A stretch of 64,000 bases of DNA, taken from NCBI GenBank assembly GCA_036850595.1, contig CM072161.1:8763905-8827904 (forward strand), read 5' to 3'. Source of the stretch: Rhyacichthys aspro (lineage: Eukaryota; Chordata; Actinopteri; Gobiiformes; Rhyacichthyidae). Of the stretch, positions 1 to 11,400 are shown piece by piece. The translations under genes and the position numbers were made by a program. The stretch's first letter is position 1. Each line of letters starts with the position of its first letter. The notes under the pieces were generated by a model, which was given only the letters and a program-made list of their open reading frames with translations, did no database searches and was not told the DNA's origin.

Positions 1-2590
1 AGCCAGACAAAAGTGAGAAGGAGCGTGTGAGTTTAGTCATGTCCGACTACACTTCAGTTCAGGAAGTGTGCTCAACTATCTTTTTGTTGTCATTACAGAT
101 CAGAGAGCCATTAAATAATAATAATAATAATAAGAGTGTAAATCATTGCTTCAACAGAGGGCTGCTCACATCTTGTTGTGGATACATTTGGTGAGGCATT
201 CTTTCATGTAATCAGATGTATAAAGAGACCTCTAATAGCTTCTTTCAGATGGAGTGAATTATGAAGACTGTGAGTCTAAAGTTGCTGATAAGTGTTGTTT
301 GATCTGGGTGTGCTCAAACCACAATAAAAGAATCAAAGGCTTAAGGCGTTATGGCTTGGAATGAGTGTGCAAATAAAAACATACCGTACGAGTGAGAATT
401 AAATTAAAGCTTTTTCATTTTGTTTTAATTTGTATATTTTGTTAGTGATTTCAATTAGTGTTGTTGAAGTCTTCGTTATCACACTATAAACCAAAGTCCA
501 AAAACATCAGAAAAAGGGCAATGATGACCTGTTGCTTGGAAAAATGGCATGTCCCTCATTGACTGCGGCTCATAAAGAAACAAAAGGACCTTAACGCGTG
601 ATGATAATGTGTGACTGAAAAAAAGGTAAGACAAAAAATCCACATGATCAGCATAATTTAATGAGACAGAGTATGAAGGGAACTAAGTGGATAACTACAG
701 GCAGAGTAGGCTTTTGGGTGGGTGCCGGATGAAGGCAGTGATATTTCAGCATCCCTCAGTGGTTCGTCCGCGAACAGGGAGAAAAAACAGCCACTGAGGG
801 AGGCAGTGTGTGCAGGGGGATGTCTCTCTGCCAGAAATGTGACCAGTGCCACCGAATCCAAACTGCAGAATATGTAGAGCATATGGAGATCAGACAGAGA
901 AAGAGGGCCAGGACAAAAGCAGTGTCTTTATTTGAATATCAGACCCCCAGCCTGTTTGGACAGGCCGGATTTGCATGTTGGGTTTTCAGCTTGGGCCCTC
1001 AGGCGGTGTAGGATGGGGCTGGGGCAGAGGGGGGGTGTTGGAAATAGTCTTCTGCTTGGTGCTCTGGGGTGTGGCCGCTCTGGGAACAGGCCGTCTCTCA
1101 ACAGGAGACTCTCACCGCGGGTCACAGCCCGATCTGACCCCTGCGCACACGACCTCGCTGTGTCTCTGTTCACCCTCATAAAAACATAAACATCATAGGG
1201 ATATTTCAAGGGACAATTATCCACAAATTGATTTCCAAACATTACAAGTCAATGTAAAATGTTGAAAAGCTTGTTCTGATTTGTAACTTAATGAAAGTAG
1301 TTCCATCTGTTTTCTTTCTGGTGAATTGTAACACTAGTAAAATCCCTTTTCAGTGTTATCTGAGAGCTGTATTTAAGTACACGCAAAGCTTTGCAACAAG
1401 AGCTCAAGTGTAGCTATGATTCTCCATAACTCACACTAAAGGTTTGACTTGGAATCTGAAATGGAGATGATGTCAGTGTGCTGAGAGCAAATCAGTAATG
1501 TGATAACCGTTTGGATGTGAAACCTTAGACGGGGAAATTGGAGTTGTGATGGACTTGGTATCCTCCTTGTCCCTCGCCTCGGCTGACATGTGAGATTCTT
1601 CAGAGGCCTGCGGGTCAACACTGGCTCAGTGTGGTCAAGACTTATCACATAATGAACGTGAACAACGATACTCTTTTCGACAGACTTTATTTTTAGTGAA
1701 AGCAGATGAAAAAAATACATATATCTTTAAAATAAACCAGGTACAAACATGTTTTAAACAAAAAATACAGACACACACTGAAATATTAACAGAATTTGAG
1801 AAAAGCTTAGAAACACATACTGAGACACATGCCAAAAGGGGGCTCCCTTATGGAACAGGACATTCTGAAACTGCCAAGAAAAACACACTCCCTCAGCCAG
1901 CAAGTCATTCCTGTGTTATCCAATGATCCACTTTTGCTTTTATGACCAAAAATGTTTTACCCCTATGCTAGACTTTAGTAAAAATCTGAAATAAAGTGGA
2001 GGCCTTGTGGCATATAGTATCCAGTGGACAAGCAATGATTTTCAGCTTTGTATAATTACAAATTTGTGGTCCTTACAAAAACTCCCCATCAACAAAGTTG
2101 TTCCAATAAAATGCAGCGTCCTACAAAAAGTAAGTATTGAGCAACAGAGGAAAGTTATTTGTCAAAGAAAAGAGGGAAGTGTAAAAGGGAAGGGGAGAGC
2201 TGGGTGAGCACTGCGTGTACCATACCTAGAACTGGGTGTCACAATACAATGTGTTGCAATAAGGTGTGTTCTGTCTGGATTCTCTGGAAATTCAAGAGCA
2301 CTAAGCCAACTCACATGCACACACGCAGGTACACACAAAATAGAAGTAGACTGCTGACATCACATCATAAGCACCGTCAAATGTGAAAAACATTTCCTCA
2401 GAAAAAACCCTCACAAATGTCTGCATGGAGGAAATAAACAATAGACTCGTGTCTCCGATGGGCCACAAGCTGTTGGGATAAAGGGAAGTGACATTGCAGC
2501 ACACACCTCCATATGGGAACTGATGCTAACTGAGACAATGACAATAAGAGAGGGAGGACAAAACAGGATGCTGGTCAGATGAAAGAGCCC
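1..2590. other. No gene recognised; sequence downstream of mir-21
   Basis: I see no supported gene here. The open frames are short (under 105 codons), overlap on both strands, lack exon-like boundaries and resemble no family I know. In other vertebrates the sequence beyond MIR21 carries TUBD1 and RPS6KB1, but no exon of either is visible. A primary mir-21 transcript running leftward on the minus strand could extend into this stretch. Confidence 0.5.
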
Positions 2591-2594
2591 GAAA

Positions 2595-2667
2595 TGTCAG
2601 ACAGCCTACAGACTGTTGTCGCCTTGCAATCTTAACAGCCAACACCAGTCTGATAAGCTATCTGACA
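2595..2667 (-). ncRNA. mir21: mir-21 microRNA precursor
   Basis: This is the precursor of miR-21, a regulatory microRNA that represses mRNAs through Argonaute. On the minus strand the 5p arm occupies 2638-2660 (23 nt) and carries the canonical miR-21 seed AGCTTAT. It matches the zebrafish mature form, with its GGTGTTGGC 3' end, as I recall it. The 3p arm lies at 2600-2621 (starts CGACAACAG). The stem closes with TGTCAGA at 2667-2661 pairing with TCTGACA at 2601-2595. The terminal loop covers about 2622-2637. No base in either arm looks damaged. As in mammals, the hairpin lies just past the 3' end of vmp1 on the same strand. Here that neighbour is broken, so the microRNA is the part of the locus that has clearly been conserved. 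Confidence 0.96.
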
Positions 2668-2744
2668 GGCCGAGAGAGTGACGGACATGCCTGAGACACA
2701 CATGTACAGAACGAACAACAATAAAAAATCCTAATCCTACTTAC

Positions 2745-3081
2745 CGTGGCAGGAGAGAGGAAACGTGAATACTCTGAGCAGAGCTAGTGTAGAGCACAGG
2801 GTTCAGCGCGCTTAACAGTACCCCTCTGTTTTGAATCTACTCGAGTGATTCGTCTCCTGGCTCCGTGACTGGGGCAGTGCAACGAGTTCATTCGAAGGTT
2901 CAGCTGAGGTAACGGCACAGACGCTTTTCACTGTGTGCTGAATGGTTTTTTTCCCTCCCGCCTGTGCCTGCTCTGGCGCCCACTGCGCTCAGTCCAGCGT
3001 AGCACAGCAGCGGTACAGAAAGAAAAAATAGTACATTTCGCTGGCAGTTACAGAAAAAAGAGGGTACCAAATAGATATATA
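2745..3081 (-). promoter_or_regulatory. Candidate mir-21 proximal promoter and leader exon
   Basis: Three signals on the minus strand are suggestive. A TATATA element lies at 3076-3081. A relatively GC-rich stretch follows (about 2860-3000). A textbook 5' splice site, ACG|GTAAGTA, puts an exon end at 2745, which is 78 nt upstream of the hairpin. Read together they suggest a short non-coding first exon (about 3045-2745) whose intron holds mir-21. Mammalian MIR21 is known to have its own promoter within or near VMP1. The exact start site and the use of this donor are inference. Confidence 0.33.
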
Positions 3082-4129
3082 GTCAAGGTCTAATCAGTAA
3101 AAAGAGACAAAAATGAATTACAAGTCTGGCTTCAGGTGATGCTTGAGTAATGTTGAATACGATGTTGCTGAGCTAAAAAGGCATGAAGCTCCATGAATTT
3201 GAAGACAAAGAAAACCAGCTTGCATAACAGAAAAAGAACAGTGACTCTGACTGAGAAATGCTGGGACTTCTAGCAAGACTGGTCTGTTAGTAGAGCACGA
3301 TCTCTTGCTTTAATCCTTAAAAGATAAAAAGAAGGAACACAAATGTGGCTATTACACAAACACAAGCCTCGATCTGTGTTTCACAGGCACAGTTGTAGCT
3401 CTGTTACGGTATAAGACTGCATCTGGTAAAGCTGCCCCAGGCTGACTCATGTGCTCTCTTCCTGTAAGCAGAACAATAAGACCAGACAAAGGGACCAGCA
3501 GGCTGATTGACTGCCAATTTATCTTTTCACAGCCAAAAGTGTACTGTACTGTACTCCACACTCAATGAAACCTAATCTAATGGACTATGCACAGTGGGAA
3601 ACAATCATTCATATCTTTGCTATCACGGACTCTCTACAATACAATACTCTACAATAGTAACATTTAGCATGTGCACCATGGACATAGTAGCATTTATCCC
3701 AAAGAATACTCCAAAATGATAATCTTAGCTTATTCAAAAAGTCAAATGGAGTATCTGTAGACATAAGTTGTGAGGTCTTACAACAAAGGAAATGTATGCT
3801 TCACTATGAGGAATTTATTGCCTTCATATTTTTCTCACATGCTGTAAAGATGCCTAGTACTTCAGTTGAAGTATCTCCACCCTCGCACACATGACTAGCA
3901 CCTACCTCACAGAGAGCAATGGCAGAGATCACTACCAAAAGCAAAGCCTTCAAAAGCAAGTAATTGCAAGTCCAAGTTCAACATAAACAAGTTGCTACAA
4001 CAAGAAGGAAACCAGGCGGAGGCAGATAATGGTGGGGTATCTGCTGTAAGGAGAGTAGAAATTAGTGAAGGAGTGGTGGGAGCTCTGAAGTCACAGGCCC
4101 CTGGTGGCTTTGGGACTGCAAGCTGGGTT

Positions 4130-4273
4130 TCAGTCCATTTTGCACACTGAGTTCTTCTCCTGTTGCCTGAGCTTGATGTAGCTCTGGGCCATCGAGTTGA
4201 CAATGGAGCAGACAAAGAAGCATACCATGATGACCACAACCTTCTCAAAGAGCCATGACCGCCAGTTCTCGTC
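4130..4273 (-). pseudogene. vmp1: vmp1 relic, last coding exon (open)
   Basis: This is the acceptor-flanked last exon (TTCCTGGCAG before 4273), open for 47 codons to TGA at 4130-4132. The product contains WLFEKVVVIMVCFFVCSIVN and then SMAQSYIKLRQQEKN. This is the C-terminal membrane helix and tail of VMP1, clearly alignable with the vertebrate protein. It ends in SVCKMD rather than the usual lysine-rich EEKTK/EKDK-type tail. It is the best conserved part of the locus. Confidence 0.9.
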
Positions 4274-4887
4274 CTGCCAGGAAGCAGAGAAAAGAGAGAA
4301 GCTCGATCAGTAACGTGAGGGGCACCCTTCACCCCTCTGCTCCTGATGCTGTAGGCGAGCTGGGGATCCAGCTCCATGTGCAGGACAGATAGAGATCAGG
4401 GGTAATAAAACACGCGCAGCCCCCACCATCCTGCCTCCTAACGCCCCCAGTGACCCCAGCCTGCAGCCTGCCTCCACCAAGTTAAATTGCCTTGCTTCTC
4501 TCCTGTAACTGCAGGAGGCTCAAGTTACAAGAAAAAAGGAACATTGTTCTAGAAATGCCTTAATCTGTCCTTGTGCAACTCAAAGTCTGTCCTTTTTTCT
4601 AGTCCTTCCTACTTGGAATATAAAATAAAAATGGTTTTCAATGAATCAACTTGGAGCAAGTAAGAGAAAGGAAAGAGAGCAATGGCAGGAGAAAAAAGCC
4701 TTTTAAAGAGAAATAGGCTACAGCTACAACTGGCTCTTTTTGTTCTAGACAGAGGGTTTTGATGGATTGTCACTAGTGGAGGGGGCCCCTGCCCCAGTCT
4801 ACAGTCAGCGCTGGGTTCAGGCGGGGCACTGAGTGCAAGTGTGTGTGTGTGACACATAGGGGAGTGACCACACTCACACACACTCTC

Positions 4888-5072
4888 CCAATTGGTAACA
4901 CGGAGCATGAGTCAGCACGCCCCGTGCTACAGTAGTACAGTTCAATACAGAGAGAAGCCAGACCCCTCTCTGGCCCCTATCCTCTTCCCTCCCCCTCTCC
5001 TCTTTCTCCTCCTCCTCCTCCTCAGCCCGCCCAGTGCAACGCTCCGACTCCGTCACTGGGGCCCTAAATAAG
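4888..5072. promoter_or_regulatory. Candidate regulatory patch in last vmp1 intron (AP-1/MARE-like, CCAAT)
   Basis: This GC-rich stretch lies inside the last intron. It contains an AP-1/MARE-like TGAGTCAGCA at 4908-4917, a palindromic CCAATTGG at 4888-4895, a CTC-repeat tract at about 5001-5023 and a CTAAATAAG element at 5064-5072. AP-1 sites are established activators of the mammalian MIR21 promoter, which sits in a VMP1 intron. Assigning that role here is inference from position and motif only. Confidence 0.3.
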
Positions 5073-5386
5073 CCCCATAGTCGACACTATAACTAAGTAG
5101 TAAAATTTCAAATACACACTTCAAACACTAAAATTTAGGTAAGTAAGTATTTAAGTTTTTGATTAAATTTACAATAATATTTTTTGTTTTGTTGATGGGC
5201 TAGAATTAAATATCTTATCCATAAATGACTTAGAGATCTAAAAGGAGGATTAGATGAAGAGAAGAAGGGGACAACAGTAGAGGGACAGAATAAAAGAGGC
5301 AGAAGTAAGGGGCCACATTCTTCTCTTGGCGCGCAGATGTCAGTGAATAGGGGCTGTGAGCTGGGGGCTGAGGCCCCTGTACTTAC

Positions 5387-5489
5387 AGTTGGGACCCCAT
5401 CTCTGGCGCGAAGGTTCAGCTTGGCCTTCTGGGCCTCGGAGTACTCCCTGAAGGGCTTCTGCAGTGCCGCACCCAGCAGTGGAACAGAT
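5387..5489 (-). pseudogene. vmp1: vmp1 relic, penultimate coding exon (open)
   Basis: This exon is 103 nt with acceptor GGGCGCAG before 5489 and donor AACT|GTAAGT at 5387. It encodes SVPLLGAALQKPFREYSEAQ followed by KAKLNLRARDGVPT. This is the LQKPF-EY-EAQ loop that precedes the last helix of VMP1. Its phase is compatible with both neighbouring exons, so the frame runs on from 15888 to 4130. It is diverged (VPLLGAA where most vertebrates have VPGIGPS) and one residue shorter. Confidence 0.88.
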
Positions 5490-8400
5490 CTGCGCCCAAC
5501 AACACAAGAGAGACAGACGCACGGGAAAGGAGAGAGGGAGAGAGGAAAAGGAGGGAAAGAGGGAGGGAAGGAAAAGGGGAAAATGGGGGGTGGGGGTGCG
5601 CACAAATCACGTCACATCATTGTTACTCACCAGCCCAAGGGCAGCAACAAAGGGAGGCATGCTGTCCTATCTCCTGTACAGTGTCGGCCTCTCGCTTCCT
5701 CTCCCCGAGAAGAGAGAAAGACGGAGGGATCAACGGGTGCATCCCCACACACACACAAACAGTGAAGAGGAAAAAAAGTACAGAATGTACCACAGTTTTA
5801 GCTACTAGGACACTTTTTTACCAAAAAGGCAAAGAGACAAACAAGATGAAAAAGAGAAAAAGCAGAGATAAGTTGTCTGTTGATCCTACGGCTGTGGCGG
5901 CAGCAGTATTCAGCCTGCTCTGCTCCTCTCACTCAGTCTGGTGTACACACATGCTCGGCGTGCTCTCTCTCTCTCACACATACACATCGGTGAACTCGTT
6001 CAACTCCCCTGCAGTGCCTCCTCTGCCGCTGCAGCGAGGAGAAATGAATGACTTCTCAGAACTCTCACATTTATCACAGGCGGTTCCTGTAAGAACTGGT
6101 TTCAGCCAATTAATGAGGAAGTGAGTCGTACCCGAGCTGTGTCATCACTGGCTGAGACCTGGAGGGGATGGCCCAAGGGGGAGGGCACTTTTGTAAGACG
6201 GCCCATATTAGGAAACCCTTTACAAGATTTAGCCACCAACTACAAGCATACTACCGATCCCCCCTCCACTCCCTCCCTTACTCAAAGAAAAAAAAAAGAC
6301 GCAAGAGGCTGCAGAGAATGCACTAGAAGAGTGAACTGGTCGCCCATCCCGAAGCTGGAGTTAGAAATTAATCACCAAACAAATACACACTAAAGACCTT
6401 CACCGATTACTGTTTGTGCCGACACAAAGTCAATTACATCCCCCGCACTAACTTTTCAAAGCATTTCTAATGTTTACCTTTTGTTCAAGTTCAAGGGGAT
6501 CATAAAGGCTCAGAGACATCAAAGATTTCAATTCAGGTTTGCGTGGGCAGACATGTCACATACAGTTAATTTTATAGCTGATAACTTTCATTTTAGGAGG
6601 AAACTCATTTCCGTTCCTCCCACCTCGACAAACACACGATTACACTTATGTTATGGAGGGGCAACAAGCCTTTTAGTAATGATTAACTTTATAGCAGGTA
6701 ATGGATACTCCTGAATGAGGATAAAGCAGACAGGAAGTCAGAGCTTTCAGTGACAGAAAATGGTATCAAAAATCAAGCCAGAATTTTTTCGGAGGGAAAC
6801 TTAAGCTTCCTTGGCTCCCATCCCCCACTGTAAAAACTTTCTACAATTTTCAAATACAAAAACCAGTCAAAAATGATATCTCCTGAAGGAAAACCCCATA
6901 GAGAGTTTAAAGGAGAAAGAAAAGAGTGAAAACAGTAGAAAAATTAACTAGTTTAATAAATAAAAGTAAAGAGGCAAGAACAAAGAAAGTGTTTTCAGAA
7001 ATGGCGGGCGAATCATCTCCTACACGATGAGCAATACTGAGTCATGAGCCCGGGCAAATCCACCAACAAAGAGGCTCAAAGCAACCAGTGCAAAAGACTT
7101 TTTAATGTCTCACGCTCAGGACTTACTCTTCATCTTTACCTTTAAAATCTTTGCATTTTTTGGAATATACTTTCAATTCTTTGGTGATGTTGGATTTGAC
7201 AATTTCCACTGTAAGTGTGTGTTTTTTATTTATAGCAGTGAAAAAAATAAACTTGGCCACAAAGATCTGCATGCTTTAATTAGTATGATGTTTCTGTAAA
7301 AAAATATTGTAAAAGTTTGTGTTCAGTAAAAGTTATGAAATGTAAATTGGTGTTTGCAGTTTTCTTTGATTGCTGAGGAAATGCATCAATCATAAAATGG
7401 TATTTACAGTGCTGTAAATTTGTGATCGGCTTGAGGCAGATCTTGTTTGTTGAAAGTATTGTGCTTTGTGTGTTGCCAAAAAAATAAAAGCCCCATGACA
7501 AAGACGGAAAAAATTAGTTCAAAGAAATCAACTCAAGTTTTTTTTGTTTTGTTTTGTTTTTTTTTTAACAGATTTTTTTATTCTCTAAATTTTGGTTCTG
7601 TTTGTTGAAAGTCAAATGTTAAAGGAAACATTCCAAGTGTAGACTTTTTGCAATGAGAAATTAAAAAAAAATACCACTATTTGTTGTGAAGAGGAAATTA
7701 ACTTATTTAAAAATGCAGTTCCAAATTAAAAGAAAAAGCTACAGCCGATTGTCTTCCCATTTACTTCTCTCCCCTCTTATCTTAAAGAACTCATAATGCA
7801 TAAAAATATGTTTGACTTATGATTTTGACAACACACACGTATGGTGGGATAATAGTAAAAATTAAAAAAAAGAAAGATAAAAAAGAAGTAATAAATAAAA
7901 TGTAAATGTAAATTTTTTAGAAAGTTTGGTTCATGTTAAATATGTCCACCTTTGTTTTGTGTGTGTGAGCGGGTGTGTCCACAACCATAACCACAACACT
8001 TAATTGAATCTATAAAACATAAGAAAATTATTCATATGTGCTTTAGTCCTCACTTTCAAACAAATGTGGGAGGGTCAAAGGCAATAATGATAACGGTGAG
8101 TCTTAAATCAAGGTGGCTTTACAGTCATAAAACTCTGCATGCGTGAATCCTATCAAACTTTATAACGGTTGTTCTCCAATTGATGAAATTACTTCCAGAA
8201 GCTGCTCTAGGAGCTCCTGGGCTCTCCTCATTCTCAGAATTGTTCTCTGCATTTACACAAAGACTTCTAATTTACGCACAGTCATCTACAAATGTATATG
8301 ATTGTCTGTCTGATAGATGCTTGAAGTGTATGGAGCTTACTAAAAAAACTAAAAAATACAGCCTATGAAGATCACAAAAAAGATTACACTACTTTACAAA

Positions 8401-11400
8401 TAAAATCAGAAGGTACACTGTTGTATGAAAAAAAGAAAAAGATCTACAAGACATGATTCAAAAGTATATATTATTATTTACACTAACAGAAAGAAAACTG
8501 GCAAGACTTAACTTGATAAAAAAAAAAAACTAGAGTAATAATGCTGTCTCATGTAAGAACCTTTAAAGTAACCTAAATCATTACATTTCAGAGGTCAGAG
8601 CCACAGCATGAACCCTATCTTGTCTGTGGCTTTAGTCATGTTGTTCTGCGCTTGTTGAAATAGAATGTATGCTGGACCACATCATCATCATAGCTCTCCA
8701 GAATTATGTGCAAACAAATAAGGCAACAAGCCCAGAATATTTTCATTAGTGAATTTAAAGTTTGTACGTTAACATACTTTTCACAGAAAAGTTTATGAAA
8801 CGTTAACACAATTTCACCTTCACTAAAAGAATGATTAAAATGATGCCCTTTGGTTTGCCAGGAAAGGGATTAACTTGATTAATTATCAGGAATGAAGAAA
8901 AGGCACGGTAAAAGGAGACGTGGAGGGGAAACCCCACGTGTGTTAGCTTCCTGTAGCTTGCACATTTCTTTATGTAGCAGCAAGGCTTCCTTTGTGAGAA
9001 CCATCTAATCTCTCATTTTATAATGAGCTATCATTTCCTGTTAGAATACGCAGAATGTAGCTTTTCTGGTTTGTATTCATTTTGTGAAAATCTAAATTCC
9101 AGTGGCCATGAGTCAGAAGTGACCTCTGACCTGTCTGCCCCTTCTGAAGCCGCACCTCAGAAGACGCTAGAACACACGCGCTCACTAAATGCAAAGCTTT
9201 TTGTTCTTCATGCTAATGCAATCCTAAAAGCTCACACACACGTGCCCTGACGTCCGAGGCAGTGAAGATAGAGAACAAGGGCTCACATGACAGCCAAGCA
9301 CTGGCCAGATCCAACTTGTTACGACATCACAACAACTTGGGCAATCACAAGTGTTACCCAAAGCTCCGTAGGGCCACAGTTCACACTTAACATAACAGTC
9401 CTGACACACACTGAGCCGTAAGACAGTGCTCTGACCCGAGGAGCTCAAACTCTGACCCTTACAATATCTGTCTGCAAAATTATTTTACTTCTTGTACTTT
9501 CATAATAAAACTTAAAAAGGTCTGATTCTGGGTCAAATGTTGAAACAATGGACTAATGGGATTATGGAGGAAGAAATGAGTGTCAGTTTACTCTGTAAGT
9601 TTATTAAAGGAAAATTGTGATTCATTTGCAAGAGTTGTAAGGTAATATGTGTCTGTTCCTCCTCTATTTGAACCGAGCCTTTTTTCCCAATGACTTCACC
9701 ACAAAAGCATGGATCCCTCTCCTGGATGGAGATCCCCCTGTCCAGGGTGTTTATCACATCGCTGCTTCAAAGCCATCTGTGTCAGCAGCACACAGACACG
9801 GACACATGCTATCCTCTCGGGTGCCCACACTGCTGCCAGGAAATCAGGGGGCACCAATTACTGCAGTCTATTATTCCTCTCACTTCCCAGACACTCACAT
9901 AAAAAAGCCCCCCAGCCTCTGTGACCCCCCAGGTTGAGGTCTGCATGCCAACACACACACACACACGGCTGTGGAGGTGTGTAGAATGGCTGGGTCACTG
10001 GGCCAGACCCGGACCTTTCCAGTGGTGACAGAGTTGTTCAGTGACTCAGCTAGACTGGAGACAGATCAGTCACTGTGCCACTTGTAGAGCAGCAGCAGCA
10101 CTACAAATAGAAGAGAAGAAAACTGGGTGGTGGAACTGATCTTTACTCACAGAGTAAAACATCCATTCTGTGATGTAACTGTTACTGAAAGGACTCTGAT
10201 GAAAAGGTGACCTGTGAGACGCTGTATCACAGTCTACTATGAGTGGTTGAGTAGTGACAAAGCACAAACCAAATCTACTTATCATAAACTGAATTATGAT
10301 ATAGTAGTGGAAATGGACATGGATATTGAACATGGAGGTAAAAATGTATGTATCAATTAAAGCCAAATTTCTGTGATTTTATAGTGAAGTGTTACAAAAC
10401 AAAAAAGTTAAAACTATTTAAAATTGTGAGATTCTGTTAATGCCACTGATGTACAACTGCACCGTGCTCAGAGAGTGTTCAAGAGTCTAAACCACATTTC
10501 AGTACAACTCAACAGTGTGGTTCAGACAACCGCATAGGTTACTACTACCTGTGAAAAGCCACAGCGCGCTGCACGTCTTCCGATTTTAGCACAACACATA
10601 ATTGTCACCGGGTTCCAGGCCAGTTATCTGAATATTTTTAAAAACGAAAGACAGTCCAAAAAGTGCCAAACATGACATTCTGTCTAAATACAAATGTGTT
10701 TTAAGCAACTAATAGCTATCTCGTCCAAAGGTTTTAATGTCACAAAAGACGCTCAGAGTGGTGAGGGCTGCAATAATGATTTATGTTTCTGAAATAAAAC
10801 AAAACTAAGCCTTTACATACAGTAGTAAATCTTTATGGTCTTTTTACTGTGTTCCTTTGAGTGACATATGGGCTGGTGTCAGACAATGTATCTGTTTTGA
10901 CTAAGATGTGGTGGAGGCAGGGTGTTGAAGGGTGGGGGTCCGGATGGCTGGCCTCTGAGTCAGGTCTGTCTAGAATGACTCTGGCAAACTCAGTCAGACA
11001 TAGTCACACATTCATGACAACTGGTGAAACAACATAGAACTGTACACGGGATTATCATGCTGGTCACCACACGTTTTGTTGATCCAAAAATGAATCAATG
11101 GAGTATTATTCACATTAGTTGCCATGAACACACAAGCTTTATAACTTCGAAGTAATGGTTTGATGAGTAAGCAGCATTTGCTGAATGGCACAAAGTGTTA
11201 GACTAAGGACAAGACAAATGAATCAGGGATGAATAAAGCAGGAAGTCCTCGGAGGCAGATAATATGATACCAAATCTACACACAATCCAACCGCTCCCTT
11301 TCTTTGTCTTGTTCACGCTCACACACATTGATCAAAACTACAATTACATTCTGATTTTCTAAACCCTTGTAAAGTTGCATAGTGTGTTATGAAGTGTAAT

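Noticed and set aside
5337..5808. Plus-strand frames of 114-142 codons
   Set aside because: They lie opposite the vmp1 exon at 5387-5489 and continue through low-complexity GA-rich sequence; no independent support.
9647..9937. Three overlapping plus-strand frames around 9.65-9.94 kb
   Set aside because: They overlap in all three frames, which is what a GC-rich patch gives by chance; no splice sites or known domain.
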